DNA of 64,000 bases from Psychrobacter aquaticus CMS 56. GTDB taxonomy: Bacteria > Pseudomonadota > Gammaproteobacteria > Pseudomonadales > Moraxellaceae. The DNA lies in assembly GCF_000471625.1 (NCBI RefSeq), contig NZ_AUSW01000034.1, forward strand, positions 471,135 through 535,134, read 5' to 3'. A program made the translations under genes and the position numbers. Each line of letters starts with the position of its first letter. Positions within the stretch are counted from its first letter, which is position 1. Under the pieces are notes generated by a model. The model made no database searches. It was not told the origin of the DNA and saw only the letters and a program-made list of their open reading frames with translations. This document shows positions 1 to 9,873 of this stretch, one piece after another.

Positions 1-1389
1 CGCTGCTTTGACACGGTTACCCGTACCCATAAAGTTGTTTTGGGTTAAATCTAATTGGAAGGTGACACCGCCACTTTGCGAATAGCCTGCAGCAATCGTT
101 GAGCTACCAGAAGGCTGCTCTACAACGGTATAGCTAACATCTACTTGATCTGGCTGGTTAGGTACTGGCTTCACATCGACATTGACGGCCTTAAAAAATC
201 CTGTGCGCATCAATCGTGTGCGTGACAACTGAATTTTTTCACTAGACGCAAGCGAGCCTTCTAGTTGACGCATCTCACGACGCAGTACTTCGTCTTGAGT
301 TTTGATATTACCCGTAAAGTTGATACGGCGAACATAGATAGGACGTGCAGGGTCAATAAAATAATCAACTTCAACCACTTTGGTTTCATCATTGATGCGT
401 GGCACAGGTCTGACCTGCGCTAAATAATAACCTTCATTGCCATAACGACTTTTAAGCGCGGCAGTCGTCTCATCTAGCTTGGCTTGTGAGTATTTTTCGT
501 TCGGGGCAAAAGTGACCAGCTCTCTTAGCTCATTGGTATCAAAAGTCGGCTTACCTAAGAAATTCACTTCACCAAATTGATATTGCTCGCCTTCGGTAAG
601 ACTTACTTCGATAAAGACGCTGCTTTTATCTTCACTGATATTAAGTACGGCATTGTCTACGGCAAAACGCACATAACCATCATTTTGGTATAGTGCTTTT
701 AAGTTTTCTAAACTAGCAGCCAACTTTTCTTTGGCATAACGATCGGACTTAGACAGCAGGCGTGTCCAAGAAGATTCTTTGACAGCAAAAACGTCTTTGA
801 TTTCTTCATCGCTAAAATAAGTGTTACCAATCACATTAATATCCACAACTTTAGCAGGCTTACCCTCAATAAAGCGGACGTCAAGCTTAACACGGTTGCC
901 ATCTAGCAGCGTTTGATCAACCTCAATATTGCTATTGTAATAGCCTTGGCTGATATACTGCTGCTGTAGCTCGTTGGCGACGCCCTGTAATGTAGCTTGC
1001 TTCAATACATTACCGACAGACAGACCTGCGTTACCCAGTCCTTGCTCAAGCCCTTCTTTTGGGATGAGTTTATTGCCTTCAAAATTTACCTCAGCGATGG
1101 TTGGGCGTTCAACGACATCAAATCGCAGTTGACCACCTTCGACACGGCTTTGAATATCGGCGAAGTTTTCGGTCGCATATAGCGCCTTAATACTGGCTGC
1201 CAAACTACTGTCATTAACCGTATCCCCTACCGAAATAGGTAGAACCGGATAGAGGCTATCGGGGGTTAGGCGTTGTAGACCATTGAAACCGATGTCAGTG
1301 ACTACAAATTCTGCAGCCTGTACAGGCATACTCATCATCGCTACAACTAACGGCAACCCTGCCGCGCTCATAAATAAAGGCGTACGCAT
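1..1389 (-). CDS. bamA: Outer-membrane protein assembly factor BamA, N-terminal part (cut by window edge)
   Basis: I translated this directly from the minus strand. It opens with ATG at 1389 and a Sec signal peptide (MRTPLFMSAAG..., ending near VQAAEF), then runs open for 463 residues to the left edge. After the signal there are repeated POTRA-type units of about 75-90 residues, with motifs such as VNFEGN, INVIGN, VNFLGK and INFTGN at successive unit starts. The last ~40 residues (AAGYSQSGG, DLTQNNFMGTGNR) are the start of the 16-strand barrel. BamA is the outer-membrane insertase core of the BAM complex. It is the last gene seen of the dxr-rseP-bamA run, and the 263-bp gap to rseP shows no clear terminator. 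The barrel and stop lie outside the window. Confidence 0.96.
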   Translation of the reverse strand, partial: MRTPLFMSAAGLPLVVAMMSMPVQAAEFVVTDIGFNGLQRLTPDSLYPVLPISVGDTVNDSSLAASIKALYATENFADIQSRVEGGQLRFDVVERPTIAEVNFEGNKLIPKEGLEQGLGNAGLSVGNVLKQATLQGVANELQQQYISQGYYNSNIEVDQTLLDGNRVKLDVRFIEGKPAKVVDINVIGNTYFSDEEIKDVFAVKESSWTRLLSKSDRYAKEKLAASLENLKALYQNDGYVRFAVDNAVLNISEDKSSVFIEVSLTEGEQYQFGEVNFLGKPTFDTNELRELVTFAPNEKYSQAKLDETTAALKSRYGNEGYYLAQVRPVPRINDETKVVEVDYFIDPARPIYVRRINFTGNIKTQDEVLRREMRQLEGSLASSEKIQLSRTRLMRTGFFKAVNVDVKPVPNQPDQVDVSYTVVEQPSGSSTIAAGYSQSGGVTFQLDLTQNNFMGTGNRVKAA

Positions 1390-1652
1390 AAACACTATCC
1401 GTCAATAAAAAACTTGCTTAAGTTAAGTTAAAAAGCCCATATTGTCTAGCCCATTTCACATGGAATCTTAAATTCACGCACGGCAGACTCAGAACACTTT
1501 ATATAAAATGCATCACAAAATAAACTAAAAATTACGATTAGTACAGAGTTCTTGACACAAAACACCTTGCCTACTCTGTACATAATCAGTGCCCAATAAC
1601 CACGGAACCATTAGTATATCGCGCCTTGTCAATCATATCGACCAGCCCTGCA

Positions 1653-3029
1653 TCAAAACAGACGACTAATATCATTACCAATTGCTAACACCATGAAACC
1701 TGCCAGTAAGAGTAAACCGATATTCAGACCCACCATTTGCACCCCTTCTGAGAGTGGCTTACCTCGAATCAGCTCAATAAGATGATAAACGATGTGACCC
1801 CCATCTAATACCGGAATAGGTAAAAGATTTAGGACAGCGAGACTCAGACTGATCAAGGCTGCTGTAGACAATACCATCTGCCAGCTGATATCAAAGCTTT
1901 GTTTGGCAACTTTGGCGATGGTAATTGGCCCTGATAAATTGTCCAAGCCTATCATACCTGACAGCATTTTACCCATGGAGCTTACCGTCATCACCGCTAA
2001 CTGTTCGGTCTTTTCAAACGATTTAACCAGCGACTCACCCGGACCATAGACCACTGTTGTTTTATATGCATCAGGGATGACAATTTCAGACTGTGCCACC
2101 ATAGCACCAATCTGTCCATAATCGTTACCTAAATTGTCTTTTTTACCTTGTGGCATGATCTGTAGCTGAACAGGCTTATCATCTCGCAACACCGTAAAAT
2201 TAAGCAAAACTTCAGGGTTATCACGGATAATACGCGTGGCACTGATCCAGTCGCTGATTTCTTCCCCATTGATAGCAGTAATGCGATCACCCTCTTTTAA
2301 ACCTTGGCGACTGGCCGCGCCATCAGGCGTCAGATTACCCACTACTGGAGCAATTTGCGGCTGCCACGGTAGCATACCAAAGCTGGTCAACGCGTCTTTA
2401 CCTTGTGCCGCGCCTTGCATAAATTGCTGCACTGGTGCTTGATAAGTTTTGGCCAAGTTTTCACTTTGTCCGTCCGACTGCATGGTAATACTGACATTAT
2501 CTGTCTCCCCCATACGTCCAGCAAGACGATAATTGATACCTTCCCACGTCTCTACTTTATGGCCATCAATGGCAACGATTTTATCACCAACTGGCAACTG
2601 CGCTATTGCGGCTGGCGTATCAGGTAACACTTGCCCAATTTTAGTCGCCAGCTGCTCTGATGGGGTCATAAACAATACCCAAAATAGCGCAATAGCAATG
2701 ACAAAGTTCATGATAGGACCGGCCGCGACAATCGCAATTTTCTTGAGCGGATGCTGATGATTAAAGGCTAGATGCCGCTCATTTTCTGCCACATTCCCTT
2801 CACGCTCATCGAGCATTTTGACATACCCACCCAGTGGCAGTGCTGAAATACGATAATCGATGCCGCTTTTTTTACTGGTCCAACCAAAAAGCTTGGGACC
2901 AAAACCGATAGAGTAAGTTAACACTTTAACGCCGCAGAGTCTCGCCACAATATAATGACCCCACTCGTGTAGGGCAATGAGCGGACCTAAGACAAATATT
3001 GCCGCAAGGAGCGTTAATAAAAACGTCAT
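1653..3029 (-). CDS. rseP: Site-2 intramembrane zinc protease RseP
   Basis: 458 residues, the usual length for gammaproteobacterial RseP (about 450). The zinc-protease motif HEWGH is at residues 21-25 in the first membrane segment, and the second metal-ligand region LDGGH is near the C-terminus, followed by the last membrane span. Two PDZ domains lie between them (around residues 115-200 and 215-300; motifs QLPVGDKI and GLKEGDRI). The family cuts anti-sigma factor RseA after DegS and clears signal-peptide remnants, so it works beside BamA in envelope quality control. The ATG start has a purine-rich GAGAAAAG upstream. It lies 33 bp downstream of dxr, which suggests co-transcription. Confidence 0.97.
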   Translation of the reverse strand: MTFLLTLLAAIFVLGPLIALHEWGHYIVARLCGVKVLTYSIGFGPKLFGWTSKKSGIDYRISALPLGGYVKMLDEREGNVAENERHLAFNHQHPLKKIAIVAAGPIMNFVIAIALFWVLFMTPSEQLATKIGQVLPDTPAAIAQLPVGDKIVAIDGHKVETWEGINYRLAGRMGETDNVSITMQSDGQSENLAKTYQAPVQQFMQGAAQGKDALTSFGMLPWQPQIAPVVGNLTPDGAASRQGLKEGDRITAINGEEISDWISATRIIRDNPEVLLNFTVLRDDKPVQLQIMPQGKKDNLGNDYGQIGAMVAQSEIVIPDAYKTTVVYGPGESLVKSFEKTEQLAVMTVSSMGKMLSGMIGLDNLSGPITIAKVAKQSFDISWQMVLSTAALISLSLAVLNLLPIPVLDGGHIVYHLIELIRGKPLSEGVQMVGLNIGLLLLAGFMVLAIGNDISRLF

Positions 3030-3062
3030 GATCTTTTCTCGGTTAAGTTACTCTTGATACAA

Positions 3063-4271
3063 TTACGATAGCTTTTTGACGAGCGTCTCGGTGTGACGGC
3101 GTGCTATTTGGTCAATAGCCAATATATCTTCTATATCAGCCCGCTCATTTAATAAAGGTACTTGTATCTCAGTCAATGTTTGTTCATTGATATCAGCAAT
3201 ATCCGTTAGACGGATTTTTCTATCCAAGAACGCAGCAACTGCAATTTCATTAGAAGCGTTTAGCACAATAGTCGCCTGCGTACCTGCTTGCATCGCTTGA
3301 CGAGCAAGACGTAGGCAAGCAAATTTTTGCAAATCAGGCTCAATAAACTCCAATCCACTTAGCGCATACAAATCTAATGGCTGCGAGCCACTATCAATAC
3401 GATTGGGATAACTGAGTGCATGGGCGATCGGGGTTTTCATATCCGGACTGCCCAACTGCGCTAAAAAACTGCCATCGCTATATTCTACCATCGAGTGGAT
3501 GATGCTTTGTGGATGAATCACCACATTTATTTTATCTTCAGGCAAATCAAATAGATGACAGGCTTCTATTAACTCAAGACCTTTATTCATCATCGTGGCA
3601 GAGTCGACCGATATCTTTTGACCCATTGACCAATTTGGGTGTTTGACCGCTTCAGCGATACTTGCTTGCTGCATCTGCTCAAACGATTGCTGCAAAAACG
3701 GGCCACCAGACGCGGTCAACCATAATCTACGTACACCGTGGTCTGGCTGATGAATCTGGGTGTTGTCTTGTTGAATAGCCAGTGGCAGACACTGAAAAAT
3801 GGCATTGTGCTCAGAGTCGAGCGGTAGCAAAGTCGCGTTATGCGTTTTGACCGCACTAATCATTACTTGCCCTGCCATCACCAGCGCTTCTTTGTTAGCC
3901 AATAAAATACGTTTGCCTGCACGAGCGGCGGCTAAGGTTGACGGTAGACCTGCTGCGCCCACAATGGCCGCAACCACCGTATCGGTTTGCGAATCAGTAG
4001 CAATATCTACTAGCCCTGCCTCGCCCCCTACCACATCAATATTAAGACCAGCCGCCATAAGACGCTGAGCAAAATCATCGACTGCTGCCGTCGGTACGCT
4101 GACACGCTTAGGCAAAAACTGCCCGCAGAGCGCAAATAACTTATCTAAACGGTGATAGCCTGACAAAGCGTAGACTTCATAATGGTGTGGTTGCGCTGCT
4201 AAAATAGCCAACGTGCTATCACCAATCGAGCCTGTCGCGCCTAATACGGCGATGCGTTGCGTCATAACCAT
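3063..4271 (-). CDS. dxr: 1-deoxy-D-xylulose 5-phosphate reductoisomerase
   Basis: 402 residues. The NADPH-binding motif GATGSIGDST is at the N-terminus. The metal/substrate residues sit in LDSEHNAIFQ, in TASGGPF and in the block MGQKISVDSATMMNKGLELIEA-like region, all diagnostic of DXR. The enzyme converts DXP to MEP, the committed step of the non-mevalonate isoprenoid pathway, which supplies the undecaprenyl chain made by UppS in the same cluster. Two ATGs are available: the first gives MVMTQRIAVLG, the second (4265) gives MTQRIAVLG, which fits the usual family N-terminus better. rseP follows 33 bp downstream. Confidence 0.97.
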   Translation of the reverse strand: MVMTQRIAVLGATGSIGDSTLAILAAQPHHYEVYALSGYHRLDKLFALCGQFLPKRVSVPTAAVDDFAQRLMAAGLNIDVVGGEAGLVDIATDSQTDTVVAAIVGAAGLPSTLAAARAGKRILLANKEALVMAGQVMISAVKTHNATLLPLDSEHNAIFQCLPLAIQQDNTQIHQPDHGVRRLWLTASGGPFLQQSFEQMQQASIAEAVKHPNWSMGQKISVDSATMMNKGLELIEACHLFDLPEDKINVVIHPQSIIHSMVEYSDGSFLAQLGSPDMKTPIAHALSYPNRIDSGSQPLDLYALSGLEFIEPDLQKFACLRLARQAMQAGTQATIVLNASNEIAVAAFLDRKIRLTDIADINEQTLTEIQVPLLNERADIEDILAIDQIARRHTETLVKKLS

Positions 4272-4457
4272 CGTTGCCTATCAATAATACTGCGAAAAAT
4301 AAAAGAAAAAACCAAGAAAACATGGTAAACATTCAAACTAGTAAATTATGGAAGCCAATAGACCATAAAAGCTAATAGATATGGCAGCAAAGTAACGCCT
4401 TTACTAACCTACAGTTAACCCACTATTAGAATGAGTAAGCACATTCATTTTGTAAAT

Positions 4458-5267
4458 TTATACTACTATTAAACCCAGCTGCTGAATCACCCAAAAACCA
4501 AGCGCAAATATTGGTGTGGCAGACAATAACGAATCAATACGATCAAGGACACCGCCATGCCCTGGTAAGATAGTGCCTGAGTCTTTTACAAGAGCGCGGC
4601 GTTTAAGCATTGACTCAAACAAATCACCAAGTACGGACGCCAAAATCGTCAAAGCTGATAACGAGACAAATGCAATCAATGGCAAACCCGTTAATTGCAG
4701 CTTAAACACGCTAATAGCAATGACGACCAGCAAACCGGTGACTAAGCCACCAACCAGCCCTTCTACACTCTTATTAGGTGAGACATTCGGTGCCATTTTG
4801 TGACGACCGAGCTTACGCCCAACAAAATAAGCCCCACTATCTGTACACCACACCAATAAGAACACATAAAACAACCACCATGCTGACAGTTGCCATAAGT
4901 AAAACATCGCGGTAATGGATGCAATCAATATCACAGCACCCATCAATGCCAATTTTTTACCATACCAATTGGTGTGAGTTGGAAAAACTCTCACCCAAGA
5001 CAATGCCATCAACCATATTACTAATGAAGCTACCCACCAAAACAGCCAAGTTACTTTAAATATAAGTGATACCAATGTCAGTACCAAGACCAACAAGACA
5101 AACAGCGCAGGCTGCCGCCATTTTGGCATCAGCTTTGTCCATTCGTGAGCAGAAATAATGACGCCAATCGCTAAAAGCGGTGCAAATAAGATAGGGGTTT
5201 GGCTCGCAAACATTGCAATACCAACGATAATAACGAGAATAATTGCCGTCTTAATTCGTTGCCACAT
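4458..5267 (-). CDS. cdsA: Phosphatidate cytidylyltransferase (CDP-diacylglycerol synthase)
   Basis: 269 residues, highly hydrophobic with about seven to eight membrane spans. The C-terminal signature KRRALVKDSGTILPGHGG, followed by LDRIDS, is the CTP-binding/catalytic motif of the CDP-diglyceride synthetase family. It makes CDP-diacylglycerol from CTP and phosphatidate in the inner membrane, the precursor of all phospholipids including the cardiolipin made by the cardiolipin synthase at 34.4 kb. It lies between uppS (222 bp upstream) and dxr (186 bp downstream), the order common in gammaproteobacteria. Neither gap shows a clear terminator. Confidence 0.96.
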   Translation of the reverse strand: MWQRIKTAIILVIIVGIAMFASQTPILFAPLLAIGVIISAHEWTKLMPKWRQPALFVLLVLVLTLVSLIFKVTWLFWWVASLVIWLMALSWVRVFPTHTNWYGKKLALMGAVILIASITAMFYLWQLSAWWLFYVFLLVWCTDSGAYFVGRKLGRHKMAPNVSPNKSVEGLVGGLVTGLLVVIAISVFKLQLTGLPLIAFVSLSALTILASVLGDLFESMLKRRALVKDSGTILPGHGGVLDRIDSLLSATPIFALGFWVIQQLGLIVV

Positions 5268-5489
5268 ACTTATTGAGCCTTATACTTATAATAATAAAAA
5301 ATGCATGGTCAAAAAGTGCATTATAGCAGTTAATCTACAATCACATTCTAGGGCATGTCCTCATAGCAACTAACACTCATTAAAACGGTTTATTATTTCA
5401 TAAACAAGCACTATTAACTACTGATAGAATATTAGCTTTGTAGGATACTACGCAAACCCTTTAAAAAAGCCTATTAAACAATCAATATC

Positions 5490-6242
5490 CTAACGAAATT
5501 GTTGCTCCGTCACGACCTGTTCGCTGGTTTTACCAAAGCGGCGTTGACGCTGGGCAAACTCCGTTACCATCATTGCCAGCTCACCTGCGGCAAAATCCGG
5601 CCATAGCGTTTGGGTAAAAAATAGCTCTGCATAAGCGGCCTGCCACAATAAAAAATTAGAAAGTCGATACTCACCGCCCGTACGTATCAACATATCTACT
5701 GCGGGTACATCGGCCAGCTGAACGTACTCACCAAGCAGCTCTGTATTGACATCTTCAGCACGCAACTGACCTGCCTGTACTTGCTGCGCCAACTGTTTTG
5801 CAGCATGCGCAATGTCCCACTGTCCACCATAACTGATGGCGATCACTAGCGTCATGGCCTCAAACGTTGCAGTTTTTGCTTCGGCATCTGCCATTAATGT
5901 TTGTAAATCAGCGCTAAGATGACTGCGATCACCGATAAAACGTAAGCGAATACGGTACTCATTCATGCGCGGCATTTGCTCATTGATAGTCAATGCCAAC
6001 AATTGCATCAATAACGTGACCTCAGTGGGTGGACGTTGCCAATTTTCACTAGAAAAAGCAAATACTGTCAATACTTCAATCCCTGTCTCGACACAATACT
6101 CGACAATAGGATCTAACGCCTCTTTGCCAGCTACATGCCCTTGGCCTTTGCCCAAATTATGGGCTTTACCATAGCGATTATTACCATCCATGATAATGGC
6201 AATATGGCGCGGAAGAATAGTAGAAGGGGCTGACATAGACAT
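5490..6242 (-). CDS. uppS: Undecaprenyl diphosphate synthase (cis-prenyltransferase)
   Basis: 250 residues, the normal length for UppS. The catalytic Asp lies in HIAIIMDGNNRYG (D19), and the pyrophosphate/IPP-binding block is RTGGEYRLSNFLLWQ near residues 187-201. The textbook motif is MDGNGRWA; here the Gly after Asn is Asn and the Trp is Tyr, so the flexible loop is slightly divergent, though the catalytic Asp and Arg are kept. The enzyme adds eight IPP units to farnesyl-PP to build the lipid carrier for peptidoglycan and surface polysaccharides. The start chosen is the first ATG (MSMSAPSTILPRHIA); the second Met at residue 3 is equally possible. Confidence 0.96.
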   Translation of the reverse strand: MSMSAPSTILPRHIAIIMDGNNRYGKAHNLGKGQGHVAGKEALDPIVEYCVETGIEVLTVFAFSSENWQRPPTEVTLLMQLLALTINEQMPRMNEYRIRLRFIGDRSHLSADLQTLMADAEAKTATFEAMTLVIAISYGGQWDIAHAAKQLAQQVQAGQLRAEDVNTELLGEYVQLADVPAVDMLIRTGGEYRLSNFLLWQAAYAELFFTQTLWPDFAAGELAMMVTEFAQRQRRFGKTSEQVVTEQQFR

Positions 6243-6583
6243 AGGTAAACTTACTTATTGTTAAGGTAAAATAATAATAGCCTGTAATAGATCAGTTACA
6301 AAGTATAGATCATATAATTCACAAACTTATCACAAATCGGACTTTTTGTAGTTTGCGAAACATAGGCTATCAAATATCATTGATACCATTATCGAAAATT
6401 TGAGTAGCAAGAAAAGAGAGTGTCAGTTCTATAGCTAGCGGCACTTTATTTATTGTGTAGTAAATTAACTATGTCGCACCAGTTGACATAATAATAAGCA
6501 GCCAATAGCGATAACGCATTGGCTGCTTAACTTTAAAAAAGGAAGCTCAATTGGTTGTGCTATAAATAACACCAAACTAATAG
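6243..6583. other. uppS-frr intergenic region
   Basis: 341 bp without a credible gene. Next to the end of frr it holds a strong inverted repeat (6495-6529, listed separately). The remainder is AT-rich and should include the uppS promoter on the minus strand, but no convincing -35/-10 pair stood out. Confidence 0.6.
6495..6529 (-). terminator. Hairpin downstream of frr
   Basis: A perfect 12-bp inverted repeat, TAAGCAGCCAAT / ATTGGCTGCTTA, encloses an 11-nt loop that can itself pair GCG with CGC. It starts 55 bp past the frr stop. On the minus strand it is followed by TTATTATTATG, which is T-rich but not a clean T-run, so it may be a partial terminator or an RNA-stabilising stem that sets uppS apart from frr. 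Confidence 0.65.
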
Positions 6584-7138
6584 TTAAACATCCATTAAAT
6601 CACTTTCTTTTTTACTCAGACGGCTATCAATAGTCTCAATATATTTGTCAGTAATTTTTTGAATATCATCACTGGCACGGCGTTCGTCATCTTCTGAGAT
6701 TTCTTTTTCTTTCGCCAGATCCTTGATGTCATTCATCATATCACGGCGGATATTACGAATAGATACGCGGCTGCTCTCAGCTTCCCCGCGGGCAAGTTTT
6801 TGCATGTCGCGGCGTGTTTCTTCTGTCAAGGCTGGCATCGGCACACGAATCACGTCAGCTGTCATTGGGTTCAGACCTAAATCTGCTTCGCGAATGGCTT
6901 TATCGATCGCTTGCACCATGGTACGATCAAATGGCTGTACCAGTAGTGTACGCGAGTCTTCAACGTTCACACTAGCCACTTGGTTCAGCTGTGTCGGAGA
7001 ACCATAGTAGCTAACCATTACGCCTGACAACATACCTGGATGCGCACGACCTGTACGAACTTTACTAAAAGTACTCTCAAGCGCTTCCAAGGTTTTTTGC
7101 ATGCGCGCTTCGCCGTCTTGCTTAATTTCTTTGATCAT
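6584..7138 (-). CDS. frr: Ribosome recycling factor
   Basis: 184 residues, the family length (about 185). It begins [20 protein letters not shown] and has the hallmark core [12 protein letters not shown], in which the Arg contacts 23S rRNA, then [13 protein letters not shown] and [15 protein letters not shown]. Together with EF-G it splits the post-termination ribosome. pyrH lies 97 bp upstream, and this pyrH-frr order is nearly universal in bacteria. Confidence 0.98.
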   Translation of the reverse strand: MIKEIKQDGEARMQKTLEALESTFSKVRTGRAHPGMLSGVMVSYYGSPTQLNQVASVNVEDSRTLLVQPFDRTMVQAIDKAIREADLGLNPMTADVIRVPMPALTEETRRDMQKLARGEAESSRVSIRNIRRDMMNDIKDLAKEKEISEDDERRASDDIQKITDKYIETIDSRLSKKESDLMDV

Positions 7139-7235
7139 TATGTGTCCTTATTTATCGCTACCGACAAATCGTTCATTATTGTTGGTTATAAAAAATTATT
7201 AAGGGATATATCGCTATCTTAGGGCGTATCATCAA

Positions 7236-7961
7236 TTAATGATAAACGCGCGTGCCTTCATTTTCACCCATAATGACATTTAATAACGCATTGGGTTTGG
7301 TCATATCAAACACTTGTAGCGGGACGTTGTGCTCACGGCATAGCGCAATAGCGGTTAGATCCATGACGCCAAGCTTTTGTTCTAACACTTCATCAAATGT
7401 CAAGCCATCGTATTTGACCGCATCGGAATGTAGACTTGGGTCTTTGTCATAAACGCCATCAACTTTGGTCGCTTTTAAAATCAAGCCTGCTTCGATTTCG
7501 ATACCGCGCAAACAGGCAGCGGTGTCTGTGGTAAAAAACGGATTGCCAGTGCCAGCGACAAAAATACAAACTTCACCGTTTTTGAGATAGCGAATCGCAT
7601 TACGGCTGCTATAGCTTTCGGTGACTTCGCCGATGGGTAATGCTGACATCAAGCGCGTTTTAATATTGCGGCGCTCAAGGGCATCACGCATCGCAAGTCC
7701 ATTCATGACCGTCGCGAGCATACCCATCTGATCACCAGTGACACGGCCAACCAAGCCTTCTTTTTGTAATTGAGCACCGCGATACAAGTTACCACCCCCA
7801 ACGACGATACCTACCTGCACGCCCAGTCCACGCAAGTGAGCGATAGACAAGCTCATCTTATCAAGTACTTCGGTATCAATACCCATGTCTTTACCTCCAG
7901 CTAAAGCTTCACCAGAGAGTTTCAACAAGATACGAGAGTAACGCGGGTTTTTGTCAGACAT
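7236..7961 (-). CDS. pyrH: UMP kinase
   Basis: 241 residues of the amino-acid-kinase fold. Motifs: [13 protein letters not shown] (phosphate binding) at residues 10-22, [13 protein letters not shown] (UMP-binding Gly loop) near 50, [17 protein letters not shown] near 140 and [14 protein letters not shown] near 165. It makes UDP from UMP as a hexamer regulated by GTP and UTP. In most proteobacteria rpsB-tsf precede pyrH. Here the upstream neighbour is rimO, with a terminator between them, so pyrH probably has its own promoter in the 186-bp gap. Confidence 0.97.
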   Translation of the reverse strand: MSDKNPRYSRILLKLSGEALAGGKDMGIDTEVLDKMSLSIAHLRGLGVQVGIVVGGGNLYRGAQLQKEGLVGRVTGDQMGMLATVMNGLAMRDALERRNIKTRLMSALPIGEVTESYSSRNAIRYLKNGEVCIFVAGTGNPFFTTDTAACLRGIEIEAGLILKATKVDGVYDKDPSLHSDAVKYDGLTFDEVLEQKLGVMDLTAIALCREHNVPLQVFDMTKPNALLNVIMGENEGTRVYH

Positions 7962-8098
7962 GAGGTCACCTTGTTAGCATTAAATTATAATTACAGTCAT
8001 TAGTAAAATACAAATTGGTAAAATACAAATAGCGCTTGCCCAGCGCGCCATACTTAATGCTGGGTGTGTTTGAAAGGCTAAATTGCGCTAATTGTAGC

Positions 8099-8125
8099 AA
8101 AAACTGCCCGCTCTTGGGCAATTTT
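8099..8125 (-). terminator. Rho-independent terminator of rimO
   Basis: Read on the minus strand, TGCCC-AAGAGC-GGGCA forms a 5-bp GC-rich stem with a 6-nt loop followed by GTTTTTG. It lies just past the rimO stop at 8148 and ahead of pyrH. The A-run on the other side would let it act in both directions. Confidence 0.75.
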
Positions 8126-8147
8126 CACTTGTATATTACATGGATTT

Positions 8148-9740
8148 TTATCCTTTATAGCTGGCAAATAAATCATATTCGCTAGCATCATCAATCGTCA
8201 CCGTCAAAAACTGCCCGACTTTTACTTGAGCATTAATCTCATCGACATAAACACGACCGTCAATCTCTGGCGCATCCGCATAGCTACGACAAATCGCAAT
8301 ATTCTCATCGCTATCAATGTCGTCGACCAACACCATTAAGGTCTTGCCAACTTTTTCTTGTAGTTTTTGTGCCGATATGTCTTGCTGTAGCGCCATCAAA
8401 CGCTCATAGCGTTCTTGCTTAATATTCTCAGGGACGTGATTTGGCAAGTCATTGGCGACCGCGCCTTCAACTTCTGAATAAGTAAATGCGCCAACGCGAT
8501 CAAGACGCGCTTCAACCAACCAATCGAGCAAACACTGAAAATCTTCTTCGGTCTCACCTGGGAAACCGACGACGAAGGTCGAGCGAATGACGATATCAGG
8601 GCAAATCTCACGCCACGCTTTAATACGTGCCAGCGTGTTTTCGCTATGCGCAGGACGTTTCATGGCTTTTAAGATGCTATGACTGGCATGCTGAAAAGGT
8701 ATGTCTAAATAAGGCAGTAGCTTTTTTTCGCCCATGAGTTCAACGACTTTATCGACATGCGGATATGGGTAAACGTAATGCAAACGTACCCAAATACCTA
8801 AGTCATTCAACGCTTGGCACATGTCATAAAATTTTGATTTAAGCGGCATACCGTTCCAAAAACTGGTCTTATATTTCAAATCCAGTCCATACGCAGAAGT
8901 ATCTTGGGATATAATCAGCAACTCTTTTACGCCTGCGTTTTTGAGCGCCATCGCTTCATTCATTACGCTATCAATCGGACGCGAGACCAAGTCACCACGT
9001 AAGCTTGGAATGATGCAGAAAGTACAACGATGGTTACAGCCTTCAGAGATTTTAAGATAAGCATAATGACTTGGGGTCAATTTGATACCCGCCTCATTAA
9101 TCAAATCTATTTTTGGGTCGTAATTGGCATCCAAACTACGATTTGGTCTCGGCACATGCTGCGCAACCGCTCTAATCACTTCGTCATAAGCATGAGCGCC
9201 CGTCACTGCTAGCACTGCCGGATGCATTTCACGGATTTTCTCAGCTTCTTTACCCAAACAGCCAGTAACAATCACTTTGCCGTTTTTACTAATGGCCTCA
9301 CCAATCGCGTCAAGCGACTCTTGTACCGCTGACTCAATAAAGCCGCATGTATTGACCACAACAAGATCTGCCCCTTCATAATCACTGGCCACTTGATAAC
9401 CATCACGGCTAAGCTCTGTGATAATACGCTCACTATCTACCAGTGCTTTTGGACAACCTAGCGACACGAAACCAATCTTTGGTGCCGCACTGACTGGCGC
9501 ATTGGCAGTCGCTAACGTTGCATCGCTACTTTGTTCGATACTACGGTTTTGATTGTGGTTGGCTTTATGATGGTAGGGTTGGCTACTGCTACTGTCTGAT
9601 AATCCTTGCTCTTGTGCCATAATTGGTTTGGCAGGATTAAAAATAGTGGCTGTGTTCTTAGGGGCATCTTTAGATAAGGTAGAAGCTGACTGTGAGGTCA
9701 TCGTAGTCGTATTCATCGACTCGGTAGAAGTTTTGGGCAT
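8148..9740 (-). CDS. rimO: Ribosomal protein S12 methylthiotransferase RimO (long N-terminus)
   Basis: A radical-SAM methylthiotransferase that thiomethylates the Asp of ribosomal protein S12. The N-terminal [4Fe-4S] cysteines are in [23 protein letters not shown] and VTGCLGKE; the radical-SAM cluster is CNHRCTFC; a TRAM domain closes the C-terminus. Family members are about 440 residues. Here the catalytic part is preceded by about 85 residues rich in Ser, Thr, Asn and Gln, resembling a disordered tail. The longest frame opens with TTG at 9794. I chose ATG 9740 (MPKTSTES) because AAGG sits about 7 nt upstream, giving 530 residues; further ATGs at 9716, 9701 and 9620 cannot be excluded. It is transcribed away from glnL. 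Confidence 0.93.
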   Translation of the reverse strand: MPKTSTESMNTTTMTSQSASTLSKDAPKNTATIFNPAKPIMAQEQGLSDSSSSQPYHHKANHNQNRSIEQSSDATLATANAPVSAAPKIGFVSLGCPKALVDSERIITELSRDGYQVASDYEGADLVVVNTCGFIESAVQESLDAIGEAISKNGKVIVTGCLGKEAEKIREMHPAVLAVTGAHAYDEVIRAVAQHVPRPNRSLDANYDPKIDLINEAGIKLTPSHYAYLKISEGCNHRCTFCIIPSLRGDLVSRPIDSVMNEAMALKNAGVKELLIISQDTSAYGLDLKYKTSFWNGMPLKSKFYDMCQALNDLGIWVRLHYVYPYPHVDKVVELMGEKKLLPYLDIPFQHASHSILKAMKRPAHSENTLARIKAWREICPDIVIRSTFVVGFPGETEEDFQCLLDWLVEARLDRVGAFTYSEVEGAVANDLPNHVPENIKQERYERLMALQQDISAQKLQEKVGKTLMVLVDDIDSDENIAICRSYADAPEIDGRVYVDEINAQVKVGQFLTVTIDDASEYDLFASYKG

Positions 9741-9873
9741 GGCTGACCTTGCTAGAGAGAAATTGGCTATGCGCATTGTACGTTTTTTTTGCAAAAATCG
9801 CCAGTTTTGCCGTTCTATAGTGTTGATTTGTGGTTAAATATTATATCAAGCATCCTTTTTTTAGGCTCTACCT

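Noticed and set aside
1390..1652. Small gene or terminator between rseP and bamA
   Set aside because: No frame with a ribosome-binding site and no stem followed by a T-run on the minus strand.
6495..6529. Second copy of the dispersed palindrome
   Set aside because: A perfect 12-bp stem, but it lacks the TGCTxG arms and the GCTGTGCC block.
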